This document shows positions 15,216 to 23,092 of a stretch of 37,493 nucleotides of DNA, in pieces. The notes beneath the pieces are model-generated. The model was not told where the DNA came from and did not search any database. It saw only the letters and a program-made list of their open reading frames with translations. How positions within the stretch are numbered: position 1 is the first letter of the stretch; every line of letters starts with the position of its first letter. Made by a program: the position numbers and the translations under genes. The stretch lies in NCBI GenBank assembly GCA_035547055.1, contig DASZVN010000051.1, positions 1 to 37,493 of the forward strand. The letters run 5' to 3'. Source of the DNA: DASZVN01 sp035547055. Its GTDB lineage: Bacteria > Pseudomonadota > Alphaproteobacteria > Rhizobiales > Methylopilaceae.

Positions 15216-15431
15216 ATGAGCATCCAACACTGGCTCATCCTGGCGGTTGTCGTGCTGCTCCTGTTCGGACGCGGCAAGATTTCCGAGCTGATGGGCGACG
15301 TCGCCAAGGGCATCAAGAGCTTCAAGAAGGGCCTGAACGAGGACGAGACCGCGGCTGCCGGCGAGGCCAAGACCCTCGAGCATCAGCCCGGTGCCCCGGT
15401 CCAGACGCCTGAGCGCGCCCCCAACGCCTGA
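15216..15431 (+). CDS. tatA: Twin-arginine translocase subunit TatA
   Basis: 71-residue pore-forming subunit of the Tat system, which exports folded proteins across the inner membrane. The single membrane helix WLILAVVVLLLF (residues 6-17) is followed by FGRGKISELMGDVAKGIKSF, the TatA hinge and amphipathic helix with the FGxxK pattern. The tail is charged and short. ATG 15216 has GAGG ten bases upstream. Start of tatA-tatB-tatC; 55 bases separate it from tatB. Confidence 0.95.
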   Translation: MSIQHWLILAVVVLLLFGRGKISELMGDVAKGIKSFKKGLNEDETAAAGEAKTLEHQPGAPVQTPERAPNA

Positions 15432-15486
15432 GCCACCAGGCTAGTCCAGCCGCTCGGGCGGTGATCGTCAGCGTCTGCGAGCCGGC

Positions 15487-16092
15487 ATGTTCGACATCGG
15501 CTGGTCCGAACTCCTGTTGATTGCGGTCGTGGCTGTCGTGGTCATCGGCCCGAAGGATCTGCCGGTCGCGCTGCGCTCGCTCGGGCGCACCATCCGCGGC
15601 ATTCGCCGCATGGCGTCCGACTTCCAGTCGCAGTTCAACGAAGCCCTGCGCGAGGCCGAGCTCGACGACCTTCGCCGCGAGGTTTCGGAGCTCCGCGACA
15701 CCGCGCGCGGCATCGTCCGCGATGCCGACGTCAGCGCCATCGCCCGTGACGAGCTCGAAGGCATCCGCCAGTCGATCGATGCCAAGGAGACCGCGGTCGA
15801 GGCGGTGGAAGCTCAACAGGCGGCCGACGACGAGCCGATGCTGCCGCTGCCCGAGCCGGTGATTCCGCCCGAAGAGCCGGAGCTGCCGCTCGGCCCCGTG
15901 CTGGAAGAGCAGGGGCCGCCCGCTGCGGCGCTGGCAGCGACCGCCGAGCTTCCGCCGGAACCGCCGGCTCCTTCGCTGCCGTCCGAGCCTGAGCCGCTAC
16001 CGCCCGAGCGCGCGGCGGCCCCGCTGCGGCGCGAGCCGGCTCCCGAGCCGGCGCTCATGACCCACGCCGCCGCCGAGCCGAGCCGGCCATGA
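15487..16092 (+). CDS. tatB: Twin-arginine translocase subunit TatB
   Basis: 201 residues. It binds TatC to form the Tat substrate receptor. The N-terminus MFDIGWSELLLIAVVAVVVI followed by GPKDLPVALR is the TatB signature (E8, GP motif). An amphipathic and coiled-coil-like region runs to about residue 110. The last 90 residues are a long Pro/Glu/Ala-rich tail, as in other alphaproteobacterial TatB. No strong ribosome-binding site is visible. Its stop overlaps the tatC start (ATGA). Confidence 0.95.
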   Translation: MFDIGWSELLLIAVVAVVVIGPKDLPVALRSLGRTIRGIRRMASDFQSQFNEALREAELDDLRREVSELRDTARGIVRDADVSAIARDELEGIRQSIDAKETAVEAVEAQQAADDEPMLPLPEPVIPPEEPELPLGPVLEEQGPPAAALAATAELPPEPPAPSLPSEPEPLPPERAAAPLRREPAPEPALMTHAAAEPSRP

Positions 16093-16898
16093 CCGCCGAT
16101 ACCGACGCCGACGCGATCGAGGCGACCCGCGCGCCGCTGATGGAGCACCTGATCGAGCTCCGCAGCCGCCTCATCCGTTCGCTGATCGCGGTCGCCATCG
16201 CCTTCGCCGCTTGCATGTTCTTCGCGGACAAGATCTTCAACATCCTCTTGTGGCCCTACGAGCTCGCCGCGGGCAGCGCCGCCGACGTCCGGCTCATCTA
16301 CACCGCGCCGCAGGAGCTGTTCCTCACCCACATCAAGCTCGCGATCTTCGGCGCGGTCTTCATCTCGTTCCCGATCATCGCGATGCAGCTCTACAAGTTC
16401 GTCGCGCCCGGCCTTTACCGGAAGGAGAAGGCCGCCTTCCGCCCCTTCCTGATCGCGACGCCGATCCTGTTCCTCGCCGGCGCCTGCTTCGTCTATTTCG
16501 TGACGATGCCGCTCGCGATGCGCTTCTTCCTGTCGATGCAGCAGACCGGCGGCGACGGTCAGGCGTCGATCCAGCTTCTGCCCCGCACCGCCGAATATCT
16601 CTCGCTCATCACCAAGCTGATCCTCGGCTTCGGCATCTGCTTCCAGCTTCCGGTCGTGCTGGTGCTGCTGGCGCGGGTCGGGTTCATCGACTCCACCTGG
16701 CTCAAGAAGAAGCGCAAATACATGATCGTCGGCATCTTCGGCCTCGCCGCCATCGCGACGCCGCCCGACGTGTTCAGCCAGTGCGCGCTCGCAATACCGC
16801 TCCTCGCGCTCTACGAGGCCTCGATCTACGTGGTCCGCCTCGTGGAGAAGCGCCGCGCCGCCGAGGCGGGAGAGGCGTCGGCCGGGTCGGCGGCGTAG
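16089..16898 (+). CDS. tatC: Twin-arginine translocase subunit TatC
   Basis: 269 residues, the six-helix receptor that reads the twin-arginine signal. The N-terminal MEHLIELRSRLIRS contains the conserved HLxELRxR block. Conserved Pro and Glu positions appear in YTAPQELFLTHIKLA, and FVAPGLYRKEKAAFRPF is the family's first periplasmic/cytosolic region. ATPPDVFSQCALAIPLLALYE near the end is typical. The start overlaps tatB by four bases. The TAG stop at 16896-16898 is followed at once by palindromic repeats. Confidence 0.97.
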   Translation: MTADTDADAIEATRAPLMEHLIELRSRLIRSLIAVAIAFAACMFFADKIFNILLWPYELAAGSAADVRLIYTAPQELFLTHIKLAIFGAVFISFPIIAMQLYKFVAPGLYRKEKAAFRPFLIATPILFLAGACFVYFVTMPLAMRFFLSMQQTGGDGQASIQLLPRTAEYLSLITKLILGFGICFQLPVVLVLLARVGFIDSTWLKKKRKYMIVGIFGLAAIATPPDVFSQCALAIPLLALYEASIYVVRLVEKRRAAEAGEASAGSAA

Positions 16899-16905
16899 GG
16901 GTGCC

Positions 16906-16935
16906 GTAGGGTGGGCAACGCGCGGCGTTGCCTAC
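16906..16935. repeat. GTAGGGTGGGC-type palindrome after tatC
   Basis: GTAGGGTGGGCAACGC faces GCGTTGCCTAC across a short loop. The left arm begins with the same GTAGGGTGGGC as the palindrome at 29411-29447. It may terminate tatABC transcription although it has no T-run. Confidence 0.6.
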
Positions 16936-17032
16936 CGCGATGCCGGAAGGGGCATCGGCAAGCCGATCCCTCCTACGAAAGCTGATCGCGCTCCATCGTG
17001 GCGAGCGAAGCGAGGCAATCCAGGAGCCCGCC

Positions 17033-17121
17033 GTCATGGCCGGGCCCGTCCCGGCCATCCACGACTTTCTTCGCCGAAGCGCCGTAAACTCGTGGATGCC
17101 CGGCCCGAGGCCGGGCATGAC
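17033..17121. repeat. Palindromic intergenic repeat (GTCATGGCCGGGC type)
   Basis: GTCATGGCCGGGCCCGTCCC with GGCCATCCACGA is mirrored by TCGTGGATGCCCGG and CCGAGGCCGGGCATGAC, forming a long cruciform. A partial GCGAGCGAAGCGAGGCAATCC unit of the other repeat class lies directly upstream (17001-17021). Together they fill the 272-base tatC-serS gap. Confidence 0.75.
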
Positions 17122-17170
17122 AGGCTGAACCGTTGTATGACACCCGCGAATTTTCCGGGCTCCTCCTCTC

Positions 17171-18559
17171 ATGCATGACATCCGCTGGATCCGCGACAAC
17201 GCTGACGCCTTCGACACGGCGCTGAAGAACCGCGGGCTCGAGCCGCGGAGCGCGGCGCTCCTGGCGGTCGACGAGCGCCGCCGCGCCGCGGTGGCTCGCG
17301 CTCAGGCCTTGCAGGAGAGGCGCAACGCCTCGGCCAAGGAGGTCGGCCGCGCCAAGGCGGCGAAGGACGAGGCCCGCGCCGCCGCGCTGATCGCCGAGAC
17401 CGCGACGCTGAAGGACGACATCGCCGCCGCCGAGGCCGAGGAGAAGGCGGTCGGCGAAGAACTGGACAGATTGCTGGCCGACATCCCCAACGTGCCCGCG
17501 GCCGACGTGCCGGTCGGTCCGGACGAGAGTGCCAATGTCGAGCGCCACCGTTGGGGTACCCCGCGGGAGATCGCCGGCGCGAAGCAGCATTTCGAGATCG
17601 GCGAGGCGCTCGGCCTGATGGATTTCGAAGCGGCGGCCAGGCTTTCCGGCTCGCGCTTCGTGGTACTGAAAGGTGGGCTAGCGCGGCTGGAGCGGGCCCT
17701 CGGCCAGTTCATGCTCGACCTGCACACCGGAGAACATAGCTATACCGAAATCAATCCGCCGCTCCTGGTCCGCGATGAGGTGATGTTCGGGACGGCACAG
17801 CTACCGAAGTTCCGGGATGATCAGTTTATCGCGACGAACGATGTTGATCTGCGAGAGACCTTCGATCAGGCAATCGACGAATTCGATGTCGGGGCGGCCG
17901 CTAAGGATGCAGTGAAACTCCGGCAGTCGGAGTTGATGAAAGATCGCAGGCGTTGGCTCATCCCCACCGCCGAGGTCCCGCTCACCAATCTCGTCCGCGA
18001 ACAGATCCTGGCCGAATCCGACCTCCCGCTCCGCGTTACCGCACTCACGCCAAGCTTCCGCGCCGAGGCCGGGGCGGCGGGCCGCGACACGCGCGGGATG
18101 ATCCGTCAGCACCAGTTCTGGAAATGCGAGCTGGTCTCGATCACGACGCCCGAAGCGTCACGCGACGAACATGAGCGCATGCTCACCTGTGCGGAGGAGG
18201 TGCTGCGCCAGCTCGACCTCGCCTATCGCGTGGTGACGCTCTCGACCGGCGACATGGGCTTCGCGTCGCAGAAGACCTACGACATCGAGGTGTGGCTGCC
18301 GGGGCAGGGTGCTTTTCGCGAGATTTCGAGCTGCTCCAACTGCGGCGACTTCCAGGCGCGGCGGATGCAGGCGCGCTACCGGCCGGCGGAGGGGAAGGGC
18401 GTCCGGCTGGTCCACACCCTGAACGGCTCGGGCGTCGCCGTCGGCCGCGCCCTGGTCGCGGTGCTGGAGACCTACCAGAACCCCGACGGCTCCGTCACAG
18501 TGCCGAACGTGCTGAAGCCCTATATGGGTGGCATGGAAAAGATCGAGCGGGCGTCATGA
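17171..18559 (+). CDS. serS: Seryl-tRNA synthetase with an extra internal segment
   Basis: Charges tRNA-Ser. 462 residues, about 30-35 longer than usual (~425-430). The N-terminal coiled-coil arm spans residues ~30-105. Class II motif 2 (TPSFRAEAGAAGRDTRGMIRQHQFWKCEL, read in parts) and motif 3 (LNGSGVAVGRALVAVLETYQ) are intact. The extra residues lie between LPKFRDDQF (F219) and WLIPTAEVPLTNL (W262), where most SerRS have about eight residues. The DNA from about 17640 to 17955 is visibly less GC-rich than the rest of the gene, suggesting a mosaic by recombination. Start ATG 17171 gives the standard MHDIRWIR; no clear ribosome-binding site precedes it. Confidence 0.96.
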   Translation: MHDIRWIRDNADAFDTALKNRGLEPRSAALLAVDERRRAAVARAQALQERRNASAKEVGRAKAAKDEARAAALIAETATLKDDIAAAEAEEKAVGEELDRLLADIPNVPAADVPVGPDESANVERHRWGTPREIAGAKQHFEIGEALGLMDFEAAARLSGSRFVVLKGGLARLERALGQFMLDLHTGEHSYTEINPPLLVRDEVMFGTAQLPKFRDDQFIATNDVDLRETFDQAIDEFDVGAAAKDAVKLRQSELMKDRRRWLIPTAEVPLTNLVREQILAESDLPLRVTALTPSFRAEAGAAGRDTRGMIRQHQFWKCELVSITTPEASRDEHERMLTCAEEVLRQLDLAYRVVTLSTGDMGFASQKTYDIEVWLPGQGAFREISSCSNCGDFQARRMQARYRPAEGKGVRLVHTLNGSGVAVGRALVAVLETYQNPDGSVTVPNVLKPYMGGMEKIERAS

Positions 18560-18581
18560 TGATGCCAAGCGCACAATCCCG

Positions 18582-18677
18582 GTCATCCCGGCCGATGCGG
18601 AGCGCAGGGCCGGGATCCGGGGCCGGACAGTCCGCTTTTCCCGGATCCCGGATGGCGCTTCGCGTGTCCGGAATGAC
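18582..18677. repeat. Palindromic intergenic repeat (GTCATCCCGGCC type)
   Basis: GTCATCCCGG at the left is answered by TCCGGAATGAC at the right, and GCCGGGATCCGG by CCGGATCCCGG inside. It occupies the serS-surE gap, and the surE reading frame happens to stay open through it. Confidence 0.7.
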
Positions 18678-18692
18678 AGGCGTAGGAGCACC

Positions 18693-19478
18693 ATGAAGCG
18701 CCCGGCGCGCATCCTCGTCGTCAACGACGACGGCATCAACGCGCCGGGGCTCGACGCGCTCGCCGCCGTCGCCGCCGAGATCGGCGACGAGGTCTGGGTC
18801 GTCGCGCCCGAGATCGACCAATCCGGCGTGTCGCACTCGGTCTCGCTCAACGATCCGCTCCGCCTCCGTCGCATCGGCGAGCGGCGCTTCGCCGTTCACG
18901 GCACGCCGACCGACTGCGTCATCATGGGAGCGCGCCACCTGATGAAGGAGGCGCCGCCCGACCTCGTGCTGTCCGGCTTCAACGGTGGCCAGAACGCCGC
19001 CGAGGACGTGATCTATTCCGGCACGGTGGCCGGCGCGGTCGAAGGGGCGGTGCTCGGCATGCCGGCGATCGCGCTGTCGCAGTCGATCCGCCGCGACACC
19101 CCGACCGAGACCATCTTCGCCTGCGCCGCCGAGCGCGGCGCCGAGGTGATCTGGAAGATCCTGGAGACCGGCATCGCTCCGGGCGCGCTGGTCAACGTCA
19201 ATTTTCCCGCCTGCGCGCCGGGCGAGGTCGAGGGCACGGCGGTGACGCGGCAGGGCCGCCGGCCGCAGGATTTCGTCGGCATCGAGCCGCGCCGCGACGG
19301 CCGCAACCGGCCCTATTACTGGGTGACCTACGGCCCGCGCTATGCCGAGGCGGAGGAGGGCACCGACCTCTGGGCGCTGCAGCGGCGCATGATCTCGATC
19401 ACCCCGCTCCGGGTCGACCTGACCGACCATGGGCGCCTTGCCAGCCTCGCCGAGGCGATGGCGGCGCCGGCCCGCTGA
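18693..19478 (+). CDS. surE: 5'/3'-nucleotidase SurE
   Basis: Metal-dependent survival protein that dephosphorylates nucleoside 5'- and 3'-monophosphates. 261 residues. ILVVNDDGINAPG carries the metal-binding D12-D13 pair; VAPEIDQSGVSHSVS and VHGTPTDCV are family blocks, and SGFNGGQNAAEDVIYSGTVAGA has Phe where SGIN is usual. The frame is open back to 18528 through the intergenic repeat. ATG 18693 was chosen for AGGAG at six-base spacing and the family-like MKRPARILVVNDDG start. It precedes pcm by 11 bases, a classic pairing. Confidence 0.95.
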   Translation: MKRPARILVVNDDGINAPGLDALAAVAAEIGDEVWVVAPEIDQSGVSHSVSLNDPLRLRRIGERRFAVHGTPTDCVIMGARHLMKEAPPDLVLSGFNGGQNAAEDVIYSGTVAGAVEGAVLGMPAIALSQSIRRDTPTETIFACAAERGAEVIWKILETGIAPGALVNVNFPACAPGEVEGTAVTRQGRRPQDFVGIEPRRDGRNRPYYWVTYGPRYAEAEEGTDLWALQRRMISITPLRVDLTDHGRLASLAEAMAAPAR

Positions 19479-19489
19479 GGCGCGGCCCG

Positions 19490-20161
19490 ATGCCCCAGCC
19501 GCGCGGCCCGCGCGACGCCGAGGACGCCGAACGCCGCGCCGAGCTCCTGCTCAAGCTGCGCCAGCGCGGCATGCGCGACCTTACGCTGCTCCGCGTCATC
19601 GAGAGCGTGCCGCGCGAGGCGTTCGTCACGCCGGAGCTCCGCGACGACGCCTATGGCGACCACGCGCTGCCGATCGACTGCGGCCAGACCATCAGCCAGC
19701 CCTCGCTGGTGGCGTTGATGACCGAGCAGCTCCGCCTGTCCGACCGCGACAAGGTGCTCGAGATCGGCACCGGCTCGGGCTACCAGACCGCGATCCTCGC
19801 CCGCCTCGCGCGGCGGGTCTATTCGATCGACCGCTACCGCACCCTGGTCGCCGCCGCCGAGAAGCGCCTGGCCGAGCTCGGCATCACCAACGTCACCTGC
19901 CTCGCCGGGGATGGCAGCAAAGGCTGGCCGGCGCAGGCGCCGTTCGACCGCATCATCGTGACGGCGGCGGCGCCCGAGGTGCCGACGGCCCTGGTCGAGC
20001 AGCTTCGCGACGACGGCGGCATCATGGTCGTGCCGGTCGGCGCCGATGGCGGCAACCAGCGCCTGCTGCGCCTGGAAAAGAAGGGCGGGGCCGTCGCGAC
20101 GACGGATCTCGGCCCGGTGCGCTTCGTGCCGCTCGTCGCCGGCAAGGCGGAAAGCCTGTAG
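19490..20161 (+). CDS. pcm: Protein-L-isoaspartate O-methyltransferase
   Basis: Repairs isoaspartyl residues in aged proteins using SAM. 223 residues. The substrate/SAM signature DDAYGDHALPIDCGQTISQ is followed by VLEIGTGSGYQTAILA (SAM loop), AGDGSKGWP and FDRIIVTAAAPEVP. The C-terminus RFVPLVAGKAES matches the family. Start ATG 19490 has TGAGG ten bases upstream. In many relatives an NlpD-type peptidase gene follows; here it is followed by a DUF167 protein instead. Confidence 0.96.
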   Translation: MPQPRGPRDAEDAERRAELLLKLRQRGMRDLTLLRVIESVPREAFVTPELRDDAYGDHALPIDCGQTISQPSLVALMTEQLRLSDRDKVLEIGTGSGYQTAILARLARRVYSIDRYRTLVAAAEKRLAELGITNVTCLAGDGSKGWPAQAPFDRIIVTAAAPEVPTALVEQLRDDGGIMVVPVGADGGNQRLLRLEKKGGAVATTDLGPVRFVPLVAGKAESL

Positions 20162-20189
20162 CGCGCCGGCTGGCCGGGCAGGGAAGGCG

Positions 20190-20519
20190 ATGGCAAAGCG
20201 GCCCTGGGGCGAAACCGCGGATGGCCTCCGGCTCGCGGTCCGCGTCGTTCCGGGTGCCGGCCGCGACCGGCTCGACGGCATCGCAACCGGCGCCGACGGC
20301 CGCCCGGCGCTCCGCATCCGCCTCAAGGCGCGCGCCGTCGAGGGCGCCGCCAACGCGGCGCTGACCGCCTTTCTCGCCGCGGCGCTCGGCCTCCGCCGCA
20401 CGGATGTCGCGATCCGCTCGGGCGCGGCAGCGCGGACCAAGCTGATCGAGCTGAAAGGCGACAGCGCCGATCTTGCCGCCCGCCTGGCGCGCTGGATGGA
20501 TGCCGATAGGGCCGGCTGA
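20190..20519 (+). CDS. DUF167/YggU family protein
   Basis: 109-residue member of the DUF167 (YggU, UPF0235) family of small proteins with unknown function. Conserved pieces are LAVRVVPGAGRDRLDG, RIRLKARAVEGAANAAL and SGAAARTKLIELKG, in the expected order. ATG 20190 has GGGAAGG directly upstream at short spacing. It sits 28 bases after pcm and likely shares its transcript. Confidence 0.88.
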   Translation: MAKRPWGETADGLRLAVRVVPGAGRDRLDGIATGADGRPALRIRLKARAVEGAANAALTAFLAAALGLRRTDVAIRSGAAARTKLIELKGDSADLAARLARWMDADRAG

Positions 20520-20576
20520 GACGAGGATGCTTGCGCGTGTCTTGCCGCTGCCATGATCCGGCAGCAGGATGGCACC

Positions 20577-21266
20577 ATGTCCCGCTCCGAGCGCCTCCTG
20601 GCGCTGATCCAGGCGCTGCGCCGCCACCGCCGGCCGGTTTCCGGCGCGACGCTCGCGGCCGAGCTCGGCGTCAGCCTGCGGACGCTCTACCGCGATATCG
20701 CCGCGCTTCAGGCCCAGGGCGCCGACATCGAGGGCGAGGCCGGGCTCGGCTATGTGATGCGGCCGGGCTTCATGCTGCCGCCGCTGATGTTCTCGGAGGA
20801 GGAGATCGAGGCGCTGGTGCTGGGCTCGCGCTGGGTCGCGAAGGAGGGCGACCCGCGCCTCGCCCGGGCCGCCGGCGATGCGCTGGCGAAGGTCGCCGCG
20901 GTGCTTCCGGCGGACCTCCGCGCCGATCTCGACGCCTCGACGCTCCTCGTCGGACCGCGCCGGCGGCCGGCGGCCGGCGCGGTCGACCTCGCCGTCATCC
21001 GCCAGGCGATCCGCGCCGAGCGCAAGCTCGCGATCGGCTATCGCGACGCCAGGGACGTCCGGACCAAGCGGGTGGTCTGGCCGTTCGCGCTCGGCTTTCT
21101 CGACCGGGCGCGGATCGTCATCGCCTGGTGCGAGCTGCGCCAGGGCTTCCGCCATTTCCACGCCGATCGCATTTTGCGAGCCGAGGAGACGGGGCAGCGT
21201 TATCCCCGCCGGCGCGCCGCCTTGCTCAAGGAGTGGCGCGCCGATCAAGGTATCGCCGAAGGTTGA
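20577..21266 (+). CDS. YafY-type transcriptional regulator (HTH + WYL domain)
   Basis: 229 residues. An N-terminal helix-turn-helix (RSERLLALIQALRRHRRPVS, LAAELGVSLRTLYRDIAALQ) is followed by a WYL-type ligand domain at about residues 125-200 (AIGYRDARDVRTKRVVWP, RIVIAWCELRQGFRHFHADRI). ATG 20577 was chosen over 20553 because the protein then starts MSRSERLL as usual and AGGAT is upstream. The VOC gene follows 68 bases later with a TGACA palindrome between, so it probably regulates that gene and perhaps itself. The ligand is unknown. Confidence 0.9.
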   Translation: MSRSERLLALIQALRRHRRPVSGATLAAELGVSLRTLYRDIAALQAQGADIEGEAGLGYVMRPGFMLPPLMFSEEEIEALVLGSRWVAKEGDPRLARAAGDALAKVAAVLPADLRADLDASTLLVGPRRRPAAGAVDLAVIRQAIRAERKLAIGYRDARDVRTKRVVWPFALGFLDRARIVIAWCELRQGFRHFHADRILRAEETGQRYPRRRAALLKEWRADQGIAEG

Positions 21267-21284
21267 TCGACTGCTGACGAAAAT

Positions 21285-21297
21285 TGACAGCAGTGTC
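21285..21297 (+). promoter_or_regulatory. Candidate operator TGACA-N4-TGTC upstream of VOC gene
   Basis: TGACAGCAGTGTC is a near-perfect palindrome 38 bases ahead of the VOC start and 18 bases after the WYL regulator stop. Position and symmetry suit a binding site for that regulator. Confidence 0.4.
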
Positions 21298-21334
21298 CGG
21301 CATGTTGGGCCTGTCCCAACCGGAGACCGCTGTC

Positions 21335-21715
21335 ATGCTGACGCCGAACCTCGTCATCCTCTACGTCCGCGACCCCGCCGCGAGCGCCGCATTTTACGAA
21401 CGCCTGCTCGGCCGCCCGCCGGCCGCGCGCTTTCCCGCCTATGTGTCGTTCGCCTTCGACAACGGCCTCAATCTCGGCCTCCTCTCGACCGGCTCGGCGG
21501 CCCTCGCCACCGGCCTCGATGCCGCACCGGCCGGCAGCCGCACCGAGCTTGCCGTCATGGTGGAAGACGCCGATGCGGTCGAAGCGCTCTATGCCGAATG
21601 GCGCCGGCAAGGCGTGCCGATCGCCCAGGAGATCGTAACCTTGTCCTTCGGCCGTACCTTCGTCGCGCTCGATCCCGACGGCCATCGCCTTCGCATCTGC
21701 ACGCCGGACAAGTGA
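21335..21715 (+). CDS. VOC (glyoxalase/bleomycin resistance fold) family protein
   Basis: 126 residues with the single-domain VOC pattern: LVILYVRDPAASAAFYERLL at the start, SFAFDNGLNLGLLS in the middle, and TFVALDPDGHRLRIC at the end. Members are metal-dependent isomerases, dioxygenases or resistance proteins; the substrate cannot be told. ATG 21335 has CGGAG at nine-base spacing; longer in-frame starts (21284, 21302) would overlap the putative operator. The pairing with a YafY-type regulator is common in proteobacteria. Confidence 0.87.
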   Translation: MLTPNLVILYVRDPAASAAFYERLLGRPPAARFPAYVSFAFDNGLNLGLLSTGSAALATGLDAAPAGSRTELAVMVEDADAVEALYAEWRRQGVPIAQEIVTLSFGRTFVALDPDGHRLRICTPDK

Positions 21716-21777
21716 CGGTTCGCCAGCGAGTGGCGACCTGGTCGGCCCGGGTCGCTGTTCACTGGTCACCGAGAAAA

Positions 21778-22154
21778 GCGCCAGCCGGCCTGTAAGCCGG
21801 GTTCTGTAGGGCAGGCCGAAGCCTGCGCGATGGCCATTCCTCTGGGGCGGCCGTTGCCGGACGCCTCGAGCAACCAACCCGGGCGGTCGGTCTGGAGGCG
21901 GGACCTGGGTCGCCCCGCACCGCCCCTATTCGGTCTTGCTCCCGGTGGGGTTTGCCGTGCCGCGACCGTTGCCGGCCGCGCGGTGCGCTCTTGCCGCACC
22001 CTTTCACCCTTGCCGGCGGCGAACCGCCGGCGGTTTGCTTTCTGTGGCACTTTCCCTGGGGTCGCCCCCGCCGGAGGTTATCCGGCACCGTGCCTCCATG
22101 GAGCCCGGACTTTCCTCTCCGCCGAGGCGGAGCGGCCATCCGGCCGGCTGGCGC
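21778..22154 (-). ncRNA. rnpB: RNase P RNA
   Basis: Catalytic RNA that matures tRNA 5' ends. On the minus strand the P1 stem GCGCCAGCCGGCC at the 5' end is fully complementary to GGCCGGCTGGCGC at the 3' end. The universal core GAGGAAAGTCCGGGCTCC follows near the 5' end, and ACAGAACCCGGCTTACAGG closes the 3' end. The length of about 377 nt is normal for the bacterial A type. Open frames through the region are chance. The 5' end agrees with the promoter just upstream. Confidence 0.96.
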
Positions 22155-22158
22155 CCTT

Positions 22159-22187
22159 CAATAGGGGGCCGGACCGGCCGGGATCAA
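22159..22187 (-). promoter_or_regulatory. Promoter of rnpB
   Basis: On the minus strand TTGATC (22187-22182), a 17-base spacer, then CTATTG (22164-22159). The expected start, five to seven bases on, falls exactly at the P1 5' strand of RNase P RNA. Confidence 0.6.
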
Positions 22188-22199
22188 GCCCGCTCAGGC

Positions 22200-22943
22200 T
22201 CAGAATTGGTCGCCGTTGGCCGCCGTCCTGACCGGCGCGCCGACCTCCGCCATGTAGCGGCGGACGCGGCTGCAATAGGCCGCGCCCGCGCGGGTGACGC
22301 CATGCACGCCGGTGCCCCCCTGGTATTTCGACACCGTCACGCACAGCTTGCCGCTGGCCTGGCGATAGGCCTCGGCAAGGTAGTGCACGCCGTACCGAAC
22401 GTTGGTCTCGGGGTCGTAGAGGGCAGTGCGGCTGCCGCGAAAGCCCATGGCACGGGCAGTGCGGTAGCTGATCTGCATCAGGCCGATATAGCCGCCATGG
22501 CCGGTCGCGCGCGGGCGATAGCGGCTTTCCACCATGACTACGCCGTGGGCCAGCGCCGGCGGAATGCCTTCCTTGCGGGCGTATTTGATGACGAGCGCGT
22601 GGAGATCGGTGTGGCCGCCGGCCGCCTCGGCCGGTACCGGCACCGCCGCCGCGGCCACGGGGTGCGAACTGGAACGATCGACGCGGCGGTGGTGCCGCGG
22701 GTGATGTGATGGGGGGAGCGGGACGGGCTGGCGGGCTGCCGAGGCTTGCGCCGGAATCTTGCCGGCACCGGCGGCCATGGCGTCGAGCAGGCCGTAGAAG
22801 CCGCGATGCGGCAATGGCTGGGATTGAGTAGGGGAACCAGGCGCCGGCGCCGCAGCGACGGAACGGCCATGAGCCGTGGCAGGAGAGACAACACACAGGA
22901 GCGCGAGCGCTGCCGGAACGGCAGCGTAGCCGCAAACGTTCAT
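22200..22943 (-). CDS. Secreted lytic transglycosylase (SLT domain)
   Basis: 247 residues. A signal peptide (to about ATAHG, residue 26) and a Pro/His/Arg-rich linker precede an SLT lysozyme-like domain at about residues 110-230. Catalytic Glu is in VMVESRYRP; GLMQISYRTARAMG and NVRYGVHYLAEAY are the other family blocks. It cleaves peptidoglycan in the periplasm without hydrolysis. The segment RGFYGLLDAMAAGAGK (residues ~47-62) recurs in the next gene upstream. The stop lies 13 bases from the rnpB promoter. The ATG at 22943 is the first residue of the signal peptide. Confidence 0.88.
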   Translation of the reverse strand: MNVCGYAAVPAALALLCVVSPATAHGRSVAAAPAPGSPTQSQPLPHRGFYGLLDAMAAGAGKIPAQASAARQPVPLPPSHHPRHHRRVDRSSSHPVAAAAVPVPAEAAGGHTDLHALVIKYARKEGIPPALAHGVVMVESRYRPRATGHGGYIGLMQISYRTARAMGFRGSRTALYDPETNVRYGVHYLAEAYRQASGKLCVTVSKYQGGTGVHGVTRAGAAYCSRVRRYMAEVGAPVRTAANGDQF

Positions 22944-23092
22944 CCGATTTTACCCCGTCCAAACGCAACGAAACGGGGCCGAACTCAACCGGGAAATGGG
23001 ACCGTCAGCCGGCACGAATCGGCGATGCGTGGGCTAATTCGTGACAATTCCATGGCGCGGTTGCACTTGTCCACAAGCCTTCCCGACTGCCA

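Noticed and set aside
18528..18692. N-terminal extension of SurE through the intergenic repeat
   Set aside because: The extension is repeat-derived and absent from the family; ATG 18693 has a proper AGGAG.
21759..22231. Several short open frames over 21.8-22.2 kb
   Set aside because: The region is RNase P RNA, shown by the paired P1 ends and the GAGGAAAGTCCGG core.
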